This document shows positions 1 to 7,864 of a stretch of 64,000 bases of DNA, one piece after another. Each line of letters begins with the position of its first letter. The first letter of the stretch is position 1. The notes beneath the pieces are model-generated. The model was not told the DNA's origin. It saw only the letters and a program-made list of their open reading frames with translations, and made no database searches. The stretch lies in assembly GCA_038320345.1 (NCBI GenBank), contig JBBQED010000016.1:1-64000 (forward strand), in the 5' to 3' direction. Origin of the DNA: JBBQED01 sp038320345 (GTDB taxonomy: Bacteria > Bacteroidota > Bacteroidia > AKYH767-A > OLB10). The translations under genes were made by a program, and so were the position numbers.

Positions 1-60
1 ACTTTCTTTTGCAAAAAGAAAGTAGAACCTCCGTCAGGAAATCACCGATGAAATCGGTGA
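1..60. repeat. Two adjacent perfect hairpins at the window edge
   Basis: Positions 1-10 (ACTTTCTTTT) are the exact reverse complement of 14-23 with a 3-nt loop. Positions 42-49 (TCACCGAT) are the exact reverse complement of 53-60 with a 3-nt loop. No gene covers them. The first hairpin has a U-rich or A-rich arm depending on strand and could end a gene lying left of the window; the CTTTCTTTT/AAAAGAAAG type of inverted repeat is, from memory, common between Bacteroidota genes. Its context is cut by the edge. Confidence 0.5.
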
Positions 61-225
61 ACTAGAACTCCAATTAATGACTAGCGAAACATTTGGAGGA
101 ATTAATTAACAGGAATTAAAAATTTTTATTATTGATTATCAATCATTTAAAAAATAAAATTATACATCAAACACCAATACATAAGATTCAGATGTATTAT
201 TGCGTTCAGTAAACAATTACAACCC

Positions 226-567
226 ATGATTTATTCCACCGAACTTATAAAAGGAACCCTAAAAACAATAATCCTAAAACTCCTAAAGGATAACCATCGC
301 ATGTATGGCTATGAAATTACCCAGAAAGTAAAAGAACTAACTAACGGGAAAATTCAATTGACAGAAGGCGCTCTTTATCCTTCACTGCATGCGCTCGAAG
401 CTGAGGGCATACTCACTACGGAAACGGAATTCATTGGCAAGAGAGTTCGGAAATACTATTCTTTGAGTAAGAAAGGTGATTCTGTAACCAAAGAAAAGAT
501 CAGTGAGTTTACTGATTTTATGAATACGATGAAATTTCTGCTTGACATTAAAACTGATCTCGCATAA
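226..567 (+). CDS. PadR-family transcriptional regulator
   Basis: This 113-residue protein is a winged-helix DNA-binding repressor of the PadR family. The family pattern is clear: GTLKTIILKLL near residue 10, the wing-preceding MYGYEI at about 26-31, EGALYPSLHALEAEGIL at about 47-63 as the recognition helix region, and a basic RKYYSLSKKG wing near 75-84. Length is that of the short PadR-s1 subfamily. Its stop codon is followed with no gap by the start of a membrane protein at 568, so the two are co-transcribed. PadR regulators are often encoded with a membrane protein that they control, usually answering small molecules or envelope stress; the ligand here is unknown. Confidence 0.9.
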   Translation: MIYSTELIKGTLKTIILKLLKDNHRMYGYEITQKVKELTNGKIQLTEGALYPSLHALEAEGILTTETEFIGKRVRKYYSLSKKGDSVTKEKISEFTDFMNTMKFLLDIKTDLA

Positions 568-1722
568 ATGTACACCATCAGTGAATCGCAAATTGAATTT
601 ATTCTCAACGACATTAGACGTAATGGCATTGAGTTGGAGGACCTGCAGCAAAACCTCCTAGATCATATCTGCTGTATTATTGAAAACGAGTTCGTTGAAA
701 ATGGAGACTTCGAACAATTCTATTATTCCACCGCCAGAAAATTCTATAAAAATTCGATGCGTGAAATAGAAAATGAAACTATCTCCTTACTTATTCACAA
801 AAACTATTATATCATGAAAAAAATAATGATTGGAAGTGGCATCACTTCCGTGGCTCTGCTTAGTATGGGAATCATCCTAAAATTCCTGCACCAGCCGGGT
901 GCTTCATTCGGAATAGTACTGGGAATTGTCTCGATGAGTTTGATCTTTCTTCCTTTGATGATTACCTTAAGAATTAAAGAGAAGAAAGAAACAAAAGATA
1001 AAGTACTCGTAGCAATTGGGGCAATTGCTGCAATTACCATGAGTATGGGTGTCTTGTTTAAAGTAATGTACTGGCCGGGAGCTAATATGATGGGGATTTT
1101 ATCAGTTGGTGTATTGTTCTTTGTCTTTCTGCCAATCTATTTTTTTACAGGTATCCGAAATCCCGAAACAAAAATCAACACAATCGTTTCCTCCTTGCTG
1201 ATCATCACTGGTTGTGGACTATTCTTAACCTTAGTGAGATCGCCTTATGGTTCACGTATGTATTATATTCAAAATACGAAAAACTATTTGCGAAATGAAC
1301 AATTACTAGCGAATGAAGAAAATCTATTGAGATTTAACTCCATTACAGATTCCCAATATTCCACTGCACTAGCGCTAAGCAAAACAATCAATTCTCAATG
1401 CGAATCCCTAAAATCATTTATCATTCAGTTGGAAACCGGAAAGACTCACGTAAGTCCTGACTTTGAAAAAAACGAAAACTGGTTAGGTGAAACCAAAGTT
1501 ATCACCTTTATTAATGACAATGCAGATGCGAAAAGAACTTTCGAAAGTCTTCGCCTAAATATCGATGAATACAACAAAACAAATTCAGGGAAGAAAATTC
1601 CACCTATTCAATCATTGCTTTTCGAGTCAGTTGATTATCGTTCTACAGAAGCGCTAAATGGTATTATTCAGATCCAACTTTACCTACTACAAAATGAAAG
1701 AGCAGTAATGGCTCAACGTTAA
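568..1722 (+). CDS. PadR-associated polytopic membrane protein with two GldL-like motifs
   Basis: I do not recognise a named family. The first 80 residues are helical and acidic and resemble the HAAS/DUF1700-type domain that often partners PadR regulators (inference). Then come about five hydrophobic segments (about 84-105, 113-135, 145-166, 174-194, 206-224). Two of them hold the same motif, LKFLHQPGA at 104-112 and LFKVMYWPGA at 163-172, which resembles the FKhhHWPGA signature in the first membrane helix of the gliding/T9SS motor protein GldL. The last 155 residues are soluble and polar. It starts at the first base after the PadR stop codon, so it is translationally linked. The two motifs suggest an internal duplication of a helix-hairpin unit. 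The role is unknown. Confidence 0.75.
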   Translation: MYTISESQIEFILNDIRRNGIELEDLQQNLLDHICCIIENEFVENGDFEQFYYSTARKFYKNSMREIENETISLLIHKNYYIMKKIMIGSGITSVALLSMGIILKFLHQPGASFGIVLGIVSMSLIFLPLMITLRIKEKKETKDKVLVAIGAIAAITMSMGVLFKVMYWPGANMMGILSVGVLFFVFLPIYFFTGIRNPETKINTIVSSLLIITGCGLFLTLVRSPYGSRMYYIQNTKNYLRNEQLLANEENLLRFNSITDSQYSTALALSKTINSQCESLKSFIIQLETGKTHVSPDFEKNENWLGETKVITFINDNADAKRTFESLRLNIDEYNKTNSGKKIPPIQSLLFESVDYRSTEALNGIIQIQLYLLQNERAVMAQR

Positions 1723-1724
1723 AA

Positions 1725-1775
1725 TCAGTATCGCCGGGAAAATATTTCACTGAAATATTTTCCCGGCGATACTGA
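1725..1775. terminator. Perfect 25-bp inverted repeat with 1-nt centre, probable terminator
   Basis: Bases 1725-1749 are the exact reverse complement of 1751-1775, around the single base 1750. The outer part of the stem is GC-rich (ATCGCCGGGAAAA) and the inner part AT-rich. It begins 2 bases after the membrane-protein stop codon and lies between that gene and the convergent lipoprotein gene ending at 1891. On the minus strand the hairpin is followed by TTTT; on the plus strand the following bases are AAAATC, so it is a better minus-strand terminator by the usual U-tract rule. Confidence 0.6.
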
Positions 1776-1890
1776 AAATCTTGTCAATCCTTTTGTGCTA
1801 TTACATTGATAAGTTGGGTCTCCATTTTTATAAACAGTTACCAACAACGTTCCTAAGAATAAAGCATAATTCTTCTTGTAGATCTATAAT

Positions 1891-2430
1891 TTATTCGGCT
1901 TTTGCCTTCATCGTAGGAGCGGAAATATCGCTTAAATTTATATTCGGAGGAATACCTTGCGGAAATCGTGCGAACATTCTGATATAGTCAAGGCTAACAT
2001 TCCTACTATTATATCTATAGGCATGATTACCCGCAGCCGTTACTGAAATTGTAACAATAAGATTGATGGGCAATGTAATTATAGCAAATGCTCCCGTTGC
2101 AATTGCTGCGAGGGAATATACAGGGATTGTCCACCCATATCGCGGACTTCGAGCATAATGCAACGTAAATTTTTTCATATTCTTTACAGGAACACAATAT
2201 ATACTCCGGGAATCGGTTACCATAGAATGTTCGAGTATGATAATTATACTGTCATCAATTGCAATTAGTTCACCTTGATCTTCGCGGTCATCATTTTGTG
2301 TTAAAGTAATTTCAGCACCAAATGGACTAGTATAAATGGAGGTGGGGTCGGGAAGATAATATGCAGATTGAGAACAACTACTTAGTGCTAATACAATCAG
2401 GATGATGATACTACTATTTACCGTTTTCAT
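1891..2430 (-). CDS. Putative lipoprotein with C-terminal membrane segment
   Basis: About 179 residues. I chose the ATG at 2430 because it gives a clean lipoprotein signal (MKTVNSS, a hydrophobic run, then the lipobox LSSC with Cys19); an upstream ATG at 2454 would add eight residues before it. The mature part is a small beta-rich region (residues about 40-95) followed by one long hydrophobic stretch near 108-140. It overlaps the upstream lipoprotein gene by 17 bases, which indicates an operon. Family and function are not recognised. Confidence 0.7.
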   Translation of the reverse strand: MKTVNSSIIILIVLALSSCSQSAYYLPDPTSIYTSPFGAEITLTQNDDREDQGELIAIDDSIIIILEHSMVTDSRSIYCVPVKNMKKFTLHYARSPRYGWTIPVYSLAAIATGAFAIITLPINLIVTISVTAAGNHAYRYNSRNVSLDYIRMFARFPQGIPPNINLSDISAPTMKAKAE

Positions 2431-4021
2431 AATACGAGAATGATTTAGTATCAATTTTTGAATCCCAGAAAACTTTCTCCATTTCGGATTCGTACTTTTT
2501 ATAATCTGAAGTTTCAGAAAGAAGGTACATACGAGGAGCGTCTACCATTTGCTTTAATTTTAACAAGTTCTTATCCTTCAGCCAGTGTTGTCTCATCCAC
2601 TCCAAGTAATACCCTTCTGAATAAATAAAAAGATCGTAGTTGCTGTGATCATCCGGTAATTCAAAATTTAATTTGTAATGACTACCTGGCATTGAAATTA
2701 ATAATTTGCTTTGCTGATTAAGTTGCTCTAAGGCTGTTTCATCTATTTTCCCTTTGTTTAAAACAGATACTGGAGACAATTCTACAGGCTGTACGGTTTG
2801 AATAATATTCGCAAGTCCTGCATAATCAATTCTCCATAATCCCTTATTCAAAACAAGTTTAATCTTATAATCAGAAGCAAATTGTTGTGGATGAAGCGCT
2901 AGAATTTGATGGTTAATTGCTATGGGACCGGTTTCATTAAATGATCCTTGAAAAACCCAATGCGCAGTGGATTCATCAAAAAGAAAAACATCGATTTTTC
3001 CCAGCTCTTTTAACACACCTCCATTCAATTTATCTCTTTCAGATGGGTCCGTTTCAATTTTAGCAAAAATATCACCTATCTCATCCCCCATATATCCCAT
3101 AGCACTATAGAAAAAATAAGTCGTCATCAAAGTCTGACGGAAGTCAATAATTAGTGCTGGGCTTTTTATATTAGTTTGATTTTTAAAATCCAAGTAAACA
3201 TTTTCTTTGCAACTTAAATTATGTTCATCAGCCAAACTGAAACGTTCGTTATGATCCGCAGATTTTAACAAAGGAGTAATTCCTCCTTCATTTGCAGAAG
3301 CTGATGAAACATCTGTTAAATGGTCACATAAATAAAAAGAATCATTCTGAGCATGAAAAACACGCCTTCCATCTATTATCGGATACGCTAATAATTTCAC
3401 TTCCTTTACGCAGTGTGTTTCCAGTGCTTCGTTTTTCATAGTAATCGAAAAATGTCCCTCTTTTATCTTGCGAGAACCGATTGCATCAATATCTCCGTAA
3501 GCAGTAGTTGGAGAAATCGCATTGGAGAAACCTTCCGCATCTGCAAAATGAAAATTATCATTTTCATTGACATAGAAGGTAGGACAAGATCCAAAACAGG
3601 CTTTAGGATTGGTAATACAAATCATCCCAATCACCACATCAATGCCCGCCATGATGCTTAGCGCTACAATACGACCAGTTTCCGGATTAGTTAGTTTTTG
3701 ATTCGTTTCAAAGATCGCAACACTATCTATTGGTACAATAAAAGATCCTTCTGAAGTGAGTTCTCTATTAAAATTAAACTGTTTTCCATTTCCAGTAACC
3801 GTATTGTTTATGGTATCAATCATCCATTGATTATCCAAAATTACGACCTCACCATTTTTTAGATGCGCTTTCAAATACATCTTCTCGCTCATGTTTTTCG
3901 GATCATGTATCATGGCATTCGCTTCTGAATAATCCGACCGGAAATAATACATACGACAAGCCTGAATACTGAAAATAGCTAAAATAATAAACAGGAAAAC
4001 TTTAAACTTTTTACTTTTCAT
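2414..4021 (-). CDS. Large conserved Bacteroidota lipoprotein (CFGSCPTFY type)
   Basis: A 535-residue protein with a signal peptide and lipobox (SIQAC, Cys22). It contains the segment NPKACFGSCPTFYV at about 158-171, preceded by a short hydrophobic stretch; I remember this cysteine-containing motif from uncharacterised Bacteroidota lipoproteins of similar length. The remainder looks globular and extracytoplasmic. It is the first gene of a two-lipoprotein operon, and its end overlaps the start of the next gene. No enzymatic motif is visible and no function can be assigned. Confidence 0.7.
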   Translation of the reverse strand: MKSKKFKVFLFIILAIFSIQACRMYYFRSDYSEANAMIHDPKNMSEKMYLKAHLKNGEVVILDNQWMIDTINNTVTGNGKQFNFNRELTSEGSFIVPIDSVAIFETNQKLTNPETGRIVALSIMAGIDVVIGMICITNPKACFGSCPTFYVNENDNFHFADAEGFSNAISPTTAYGDIDAIGSRKIKEGHFSITMKNEALETHCVKEVKLLAYPIIDGRRVFHAQNDSFYLCDHLTDVSSASANEGGITPLLKSADHNERFSLADEHNLSCKENVYLDFKNQTNIKSPALIIDFRQTLMTTYFFYSAMGYMGDEIGDIFAKIETDPSERDKLNGGVLKELGKIDVFLFDESTAHWVFQGSFNETGPIAINHQILALHPQQFASDYKIKLVLNKGLWRIDYAGLANIIQTVQPVELSPVSVLNKGKIDETALEQLNQQSKLLISMPGSHYKLNFELPDDHSNYDLFIYSEGYYLEWMRQHWLKDKNLLKLKQMVDAPRMYLLSETSDYKKYESEMEKVFWDSKIDTKSFSYYENGK

Positions 4022-4415
4022 AGTCCATGTATTTATTTGAACACTCCTCAGAATTCTTTAACTAACCCTCCAAAGAAAAAAGACTCCGAGGTTTTATAGG
4101 CATCGATACCACACCGTCTATTAAATTCCACGCCTCAAATATCTCTTAATGGAAGCTAATTTCGGTATTCTTTCCCTCATTAAAAACCTTAGAAATCACT
4201 TATTCCATCATTAGTTTTAGTAAAAATTACCAAAACCCATGAAGGCCCATTTTATTCATCTATAAAAACCCCGATTAATGCTGATAAGTTTTTAAGAATA
4301 CTCTTTTTCCTGCTTTTAAGGACTTTAAGGGATTTACTATCTTTCTCAGGGTTGAAACCCCCAAATAATTAAGGATAAAACACCAAAATTCTACTCTTTA
4401 TAGCTCGTAAGGCAT
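4022..4415. other. Divergent intergenic region, 394 bp
   Basis: This lies between the start of the lipoprotein operon (minus) and the sugar-transporter gene (plus), so it must hold promoters for both. I see no open reading frame, tRNA or strong dyad. There is a short GGGT/ACCC hairpin near 4350-4363 about 55 bases before the transporter start, too weak to name. Confidence 0.4.
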
Positions 4416-5861
4416 ATGAAAGCAATTCAAAATGAAGTCTCCACCAATTACAAAGCACTCTATACTTTAATTTCGGTTTTCTTTTTTTGGGGATTTGTAG
4501 CTGCAAGTAATGATATTCTGATTCCAGTTTTTAAGAAAACATTTGATTTAACACAAAGTGAAAGTCAACTCGTTTCCTTGGCATTTTATATCGCTTACAC
4601 AGTTGGTTCACTCATTTATATAGGCATATCGATGCTACTGAAAGAAGATGTAGTAAATAGATTGGGGTATAAAAACTCTCTTGCTTTGGGGCTAGTTATT
4701 TCCGCTGCCGGCACCCTGATTTTTATTCCCGCAGCAAATACTGTTTCCTTTCCTCTGATGCTAGCAGGGCTATTCACAGTTGCACTAGGGTTCTCCTTAC
4801 AACAAACAGTGGCCAATCCACTCGCCATTGCAATGGGGCCAAAAGCTACCGGCTCAAATCGGCTGATCATGGCAGGGGGAATTAATAATTTCGGAACCAC
4901 GATTGGTCCATTGATAGTGAGCTTCGCCATCTTTGGTTCCAGCACGAATAAAAGTACAGACATGAGTATTGAAAGTGTAAAGATCCCTTATCTTATATTG
5001 GGGTTAGCATTTTTAATCGTTGCATTGATCCTAAAATTATCCTCCATTCCTGATAAACCTATTGAAGAAATCGAGACTGCTGATAGTTCTTTAAAAGAAA
5101 GTAGAAGTTCAGCACTTAAATTTCCACAACTTGTTTTAGGCATGGTTGCCATTTTTGTTTACGTGGGTGTGGAAGTAGCTACTGCAAGTAATTTACCAGC
5201 TTATATGGAAAACAATCTCGGATTGTTAACGAAAGATATCGCTCCATATATTTCTTTATACTGGGCAAGTTTAATGATTGGAAGATGGACAGGAGCAGTA
5301 GAAGCCTTTGGCGGAAAAATCAGCACACAAAGGATTTTGAAATTTATAGCACCTTATCTCGCCTTCGGGGTATTCTTAGCTGTCAATGCAATTGCGAAAC
5401 ACGATTTAACTCCCTTTTATATTTATGGATTTATCATCCTAGTTTTAATCGCCGCCGATCTCTTGAGCAATGGAGATCCAGCACGAATGTTACTCATCTT
5501 TTCTCTATTGGGAATAACAGCACTCATCACCGGCATGCTTACAAATGGAATGGTGAGTGTTTATGCATTTACAAGTGTCGGACTTTTCTGTAGTACCCTA
5601 TGGCCATGTATATTTGCACTTGCCATTAATGGATTAGGAAAGCATACTAGTCAAGGGAGTAGTTTTTTAATCATGATGATCATGGGTGGTGGAATTATCA
5701 GCTGGCTTCAGGGTGTAATTGCTGATAAAACTACGATTCACTTCAGTTATATCGTCGGCGTTTTCTGCTTTGCCTATTTAGCAGCATATGCAGTTATCGT
5801 AAAGAATATCCTGAAAAAACAAGGTTTGTCACATAGCAAAGAAATTGCAGCAGGACATTAA
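4416..5861 (+). CDS. MFS sugar:proton symporter, FucP/GluP type
   Basis: A 481-residue, about 12-helix major facilitator of the fucose/glucose-galactose:H+ symporter (FHS) branch. Diagnostic stretches are FFFWGFVAASNDILIPVFK near residues 22-40, a first-half loop with LGYKNSLALGL, and QQTVANPLAIAMGP with NNFGTTIGP near 130-165, all typical of this branch. A polar loop at about 210-235 separates the two halves. It would import a hexose or 6-deoxyhexose at the inner membrane. No sugar-catabolic gene is adjacent, so the substrate cannot be named. It is monocistronic as far as can be seen: the flanking genes are transcribed the other way. Confidence 0.88.
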   Translation: MKAIQNEVSTNYKALYTLISVFFFWGFVAASNDILIPVFKKTFDLTQSESQLVSLAFYIAYTVGSLIYIGISMLLKEDVVNRLGYKNSLALGLVISAAGTLIFIPAANTVSFPLMLAGLFTVALGFSLQQTVANPLAIAMGPKATGSNRLIMAGGINNFGTTIGPLIVSFAIFGSSTNKSTDMSIESVKIPYLILGLAFLIVALILKLSSIPDKPIEEIETADSSLKESRSSALKFPQLVLGMVAIFVYVGVEVATASNLPAYMENNLGLLTKDIAPYISLYWASLMIGRWTGAVEAFGGKISTQRILKFIAPYLAFGVFLAVNAIAKHDLTPFYIYGFIILVLIAADLLSNGDPARMLLIFSLLGITALITGMLTNGMVSVYAFTSVGLFCSTLWPCIFALAINGLGKHTSQGSSFLIMMIMGGGIISWLQGVIADKTTIHFSYIVGVFCFAYLAAYAVIVKNILKKQGLSHSKEIAAGH

Positions 5862-5899
5862 AACAATAATCCAGACCTTAATATTCATCACATTAGTAA

Positions 5900-6199
5900 C
5901 TATTCATTCTGACGAACAATAGCGGCAAGGTTTTTAGCAGATACTACACCCGATTGACGCCATTTAACTTTACCGCTTTTAAACAAAATCAAAGTTGGAA
6001 CACCTTGAACCTGAAAAGCACTCGCCGCTTGAGGGTTTTTATCTACATCAATTTTCAGAATAACTAATTGCTCACCTAAGTCTGATTTCAACTCTTCCAA
6101 AATCGGTTTCATCATTTTACAAGGGCCGCACCATTCCGCAAAAAAATCTACTAATGTTGGAGTATCCTTATTGATGATCTCAGAAAATGTATTTGACAT
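5900..6199 (-). CDS. trxA: Thioredoxin
   Basis: A 99-residue single-domain thioredoxin with the active site WCGPCK (Cys24 and Cys27) and the cis-proline loop GVPTL (Pro68). There is no signal peptide, so it acts in the cytoplasm as a disulfide reductase. It starts 1 base after the stop codon of the OsmC gene and is the last gene of a rhodanese-DUF2892-OsmC-Trx operon. This places it as a probable electron donor to the neighbouring OsmC peroxidase and/or the rhodanese rather than as the main housekeeping thioredoxin (inference from context). Confidence 0.93.
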   Translation of the reverse strand: MSNTFSEIINKDTPTLVDFFAEWCGPCKMMKPILEELKSDLGEQLVILKIDVDKNPQAASAFQVQGVPTLILFKSGKVKWRQSGVVSAKNLAAIVRQNE

Positions 6200-6200
6200 T

Positions 6201-6650
6201 TTATACTTGTATTACAGGTTCCAAAACAATATTCGATTGTAATATAATTTTTGATTTTACAGAATTTGAGATCAGACAAGCTGCTTCGGCTTTCACAAGA
6301 ATCCTTTCCGCCTTTTCCTTATCCTTTTCATGTGATATCGTAAGGGTTGGAAGTAATAATACTTCTGTCATCTGCAACTTTCCATCAACAGTATCTAAAG
6401 TCCCTTTAGCCTCACAGGAAAAACCCGAGAAATCTAATCTTGAACTTTCAGCTATTGATAAAAAAGTAGTCATGAAACATGATAAAACTGCTCCTGTGAA
6501 TAAATGCTCTGGCGACCATATACCTTCCATCCCTTTTGGAAACTGAGGAGGAGTAGCTACTTCAATGCTATTGATTAATTCCGGAGAGTTCATCTCACCT
6601 TTCCGCTCAGATACCCACTTGAGGTTGACATTATAGTGATGTGGTTCCAT
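6201..6650 (-). CDS. OsmC/Ohr-family peroxidase
   Basis: A 149-residue OsmC-fold protein. The two family cysteines are visible at Cys58 (in GAVLSCFMTTF) and Cys125 (in AEAACLISNSV), with the conserved SPEHLF at 46-51. Family members reduce organic hydroperoxides or, in some branches, act on sulfur species, with electrons from a thiol donor. It stands 1 base upstream of trxA and 2 bases downstream of a DUF2892 gene, so all are one transcript. A third cysteine (Cys79) is also present. The subfamily (OsmC, Ohr or YhfA-like) is not resolved from sequence alone; YhfA/SufE-like sulfur-related OsmC proteins fit the context best. Confidence 0.88.
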   Translation of the reverse strand: MEPHHYNVNLKWVSERKGEMNSPELINSIEVATPPQFPKGMEGIWSPEHLFTGAVLSCFMTTFLSIAESSRLDFSGFSCEAKGTLDTVDGKLQMTEVLLLPTLTISHEKDKEKAERILVKAEAACLISNSVKSKIILQSNIVLEPVIQV

Positions 6651-6652
6651 AA

Positions 6653-6895
6653 TTAATTGTTTTTAACTTCTTCAAATTCGATATCATTGATTGTCCTAGA
6701 AACGTTTGTGCCATCAGTTTTCGCACCACTATTAACTCCACAACAACCTGTATTTGTAAAAACTTGAAACAGTAAGAAACCAGCGATTACTCCTGGAAAT
6801 ACGGTCTGCGTCTGAAATGCTTGTATGCCGATCATTACTCCTAACACTAATCGTAGGAATCGCATAAAATTCCAATTTAACATGAGTGTCTTCAT
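6653..6895 (-). CDS. DUF2892 (YgaP transmembrane-type) protein
   Basis: About 80 residues from the ATG at 6895; an in-frame ATG at 6937 would overlap the rhodanese gene and add an unlikely leader. It has two hydrophobic segments (about 13-28 and 32-47) with the conserved NFMRFLRLVLG start and a GCCGVN motif after the second helix. This matches the membrane module that in E. coli YgaP is fused to a rhodanese domain. Here the rhodanese is a separate gene ending 1 base upstream, so together they form a split YgaP. The likely role is anchoring sulfur transfer at the inner membrane. Confidence 0.8.
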   Translation of the reverse strand: MKTLMLNWNFMRFLRLVLGVMIGIQAFQTQTVFPGVIAGFLLFQVFTNTGCCGVNSGAKTDGTNVSRTINDIEFEEVKNN

Positions 6896-6896
6896 C

Positions 6897-7214
6897 CTAC
6901 TGGATCTTATTACGTAAGCCCATCCATGAACCACCATTATACACTTTCAAAAAGCCGTTCGCTTTAAGAATAGATTTAGCTGAAGCACTTCGAATACCGG
7001 AAGCGCAACAAGTAATGACTGGTTTATTCTTATCCTTAAACTTACCTAAATTGTTCTGAAGAGCATCTACAGGAATATTTATTGAGCCCTTTATATGTCC
7101 ACTATTATATTCGCCTTTACTACGCACGTCAAGAATTACGGCGCCTTCATTTATAAGGTTAATATAATTTACGGGAGATTCTATTCCTAATAATTTCTTA
7201 ATTGTGGTAATCAT
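6897..7214 (-). CDS. Rhodanese-domain sulfurtransferase
   Basis: A 105-residue single rhodanese domain with VILDVRSKGEY (Asp29, Arg31), HIKGSINIP and the active loop CCASGIRS, in which Cys70 should carry the persulfide. A second cysteine (Cys69) lies next to it. There is no signal peptide. It is the first gene of the four-gene operon rhodanese-DUF2892-osmC-trxA, with a 1-base gap to the DUF2892 gene. It probably moves sulfane sulfur between small thiols and proteins in the cytoplasm or at the membrane. Control is probably by the Crp/Fnr-type regulator at 7861-8487 through the dyad at 7417-7430. Confidence 0.93.
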   Translation of the reverse strand: MITTIKKLLGIESPVNYINLINEGAVILDVRSKGEYNSGHIKGSINIPVDALQNNLGKFKDKNKPVITCCASGIRSASAKSILKANGFLKVYNGGSWMGLRNKIQ

Positions 7215-7386
7215 ATTTTATACAGTTTGAAATTGATAATAATTTACATCTCAATAAGAACTTCCATCATAAGTTATAGAGTCTAGCTTATCAACCGATG
7301 CGTTTAGAAGCTTAACATTTCACGATTGTCACTTTCAACCCTTTAAAATCATGGAGTTTAGTAATAGTATATTTGAATTCATAGTG

Positions 7387-7394
7387 CAAAATTA
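7387..7394 (-). promoter_or_regulatory. Probable -7 element of the rhodanese operon
   Basis: On the minus strand this reads TAATTTTG, an exact match to the Bacteroidota -7 consensus TAnnTTTG. A GTTG at 7421-7418 could be part of a poor -33 element and overlaps the dyad, which suits a promoter needing an activator. The predicted transcription start is near 7382. Confidence 0.5.
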
Positions 7395-7416
7395 AGCAGC
7401 TGATCACTAGAAAACA

Positions 7417-7430
7417 GCAACATATGTTAC
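7417..7430 (-). promoter_or_regulatory. Operator-like dyad A (GCAAC-ATAT-GTTAC)
   Basis: The 14-mer is a dyad with one mismatch from GTAAC-N4-GTTAC, the form of site I recall for HcpR-type Crp/Fnr regulators. Its centre (7423.5) is 36.5 bases from the end of the -7-like box at 7387, that is about -41.5 from the predicted start, the classical class II activator position. A Crp/Fnr gene lies 430 bases away. Confidence 0.5.
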
Positions 7431-7577
7431 ACTCTCCAAAATAAAAATGTGATTAATGTCATTAAAGCAAGAAAGCCCAATTACCCAACTCATAAAAATA
7501 GGAATCAATGCTTCGCATAAGTCCCATATGAAATAGGACTCCCTAAATGCAAATCAAAAAAATCGAAACGATAATTC

Positions 7578-7784
7578 CTAATTTACTTTTTTCTTCGTTG
7601 AAATTCCAAATGGGGAATACAAAGGACAAAAACTCAAGAAGCTAGTAATGATAAAGATACCTGCAAATACCAACAAGATTATTGCTAAAGTACCTGAGAT
7701 AACATTTGCAAAATAAAGACCAGCGATCACTAATGCGACAATAATCCTAAGGACTTTGTCGGTAGTACCCATGTTTGCTTTCAT
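7578..7784 (-). CDS. Small DUF2892 membrane protein
   Basis: A 68-residue protein with two hydrophobic segments (about 10-29 and 32-50) between the family motifs TTDKVLRIIV and SFCPLYSPFGIST, typical of stand-alone DUF2892 proteins. The single cysteine in SFCPLY is conserved in the family as I remember it. It is a separate unit between the Crp/Fnr gene and the rhodanese operon, with its own operator-like dyad 67 bases upstream. It is the second DUF2892 protein of the locus. Role unknown; inferred to work with the neighbouring sulfur/redox proteins at the inner membrane. Confidence 0.88.
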   Translation of the reverse strand: MKANMGTTDKVLRIIVALVIAGLYFANVISGTLAIILLVFAGIFIITSFLSFCPLYSPFGISTKKKVN

Positions 7785-7820
7785 TGAAATATAGTTAGGA
7801 GGTTAAATTAAAATACTTGC

Positions 7821-7828
7821 CGAAGTTC
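7821..7828 (-). promoter_or_regulatory. Possible -7-like box of the small DUF2892 gene
   Basis: On the minus strand this reads GAACTTCG, a weak match to TAnnTTTG/TAnnTTCG. It is listed because it lies at the same 36.5-base distance from dyad B as the good box at 7387-7394 lies from dyad A. Confidence 0.3.
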
Positions 7829-7850
7829 AACATAAAAATGAACAATGAAT

Positions 7851-7864
7851 GTAACAATCATTAC
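7851..7864 (-). promoter_or_regulatory. Operator-like dyad B (GTAAC-AATC-ATTAC)
   Basis: A second dyad with one mismatch from GTAAC-N4-GTTAC. Extended by two bases on each side it is the perfect inverted repeat ATGTAA-N6-TTACAT (7849-7866). It overlaps the stop codon of the Crp/Fnr gene and stands 67 bases upstream of the DUF2892 start codon, at the same spacing to a -7-like box as dyad A. Confidence 0.5.

Larger units (their letters stand above)
7215..7577. other. Intergenic region with promoter and operator of the rhodanese operon
   Basis: These 363 bases hold no gene that I can see. They contain the -7-like box at 7387-7394 and the operator-like dyad at 7417-7430, both for the minus-strand operon starting at 7214. 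This predicts a long 5' untranslated leader of about 165 bases in which I see no convincing riboswitch. Confidence 0.5.

Noticed and set aside
1781..1987. Plus-strand reading frame of 68 codons
   Set aside because: It overlaps the end of the minus-strand lipoprotein, has no family match and no start signal.
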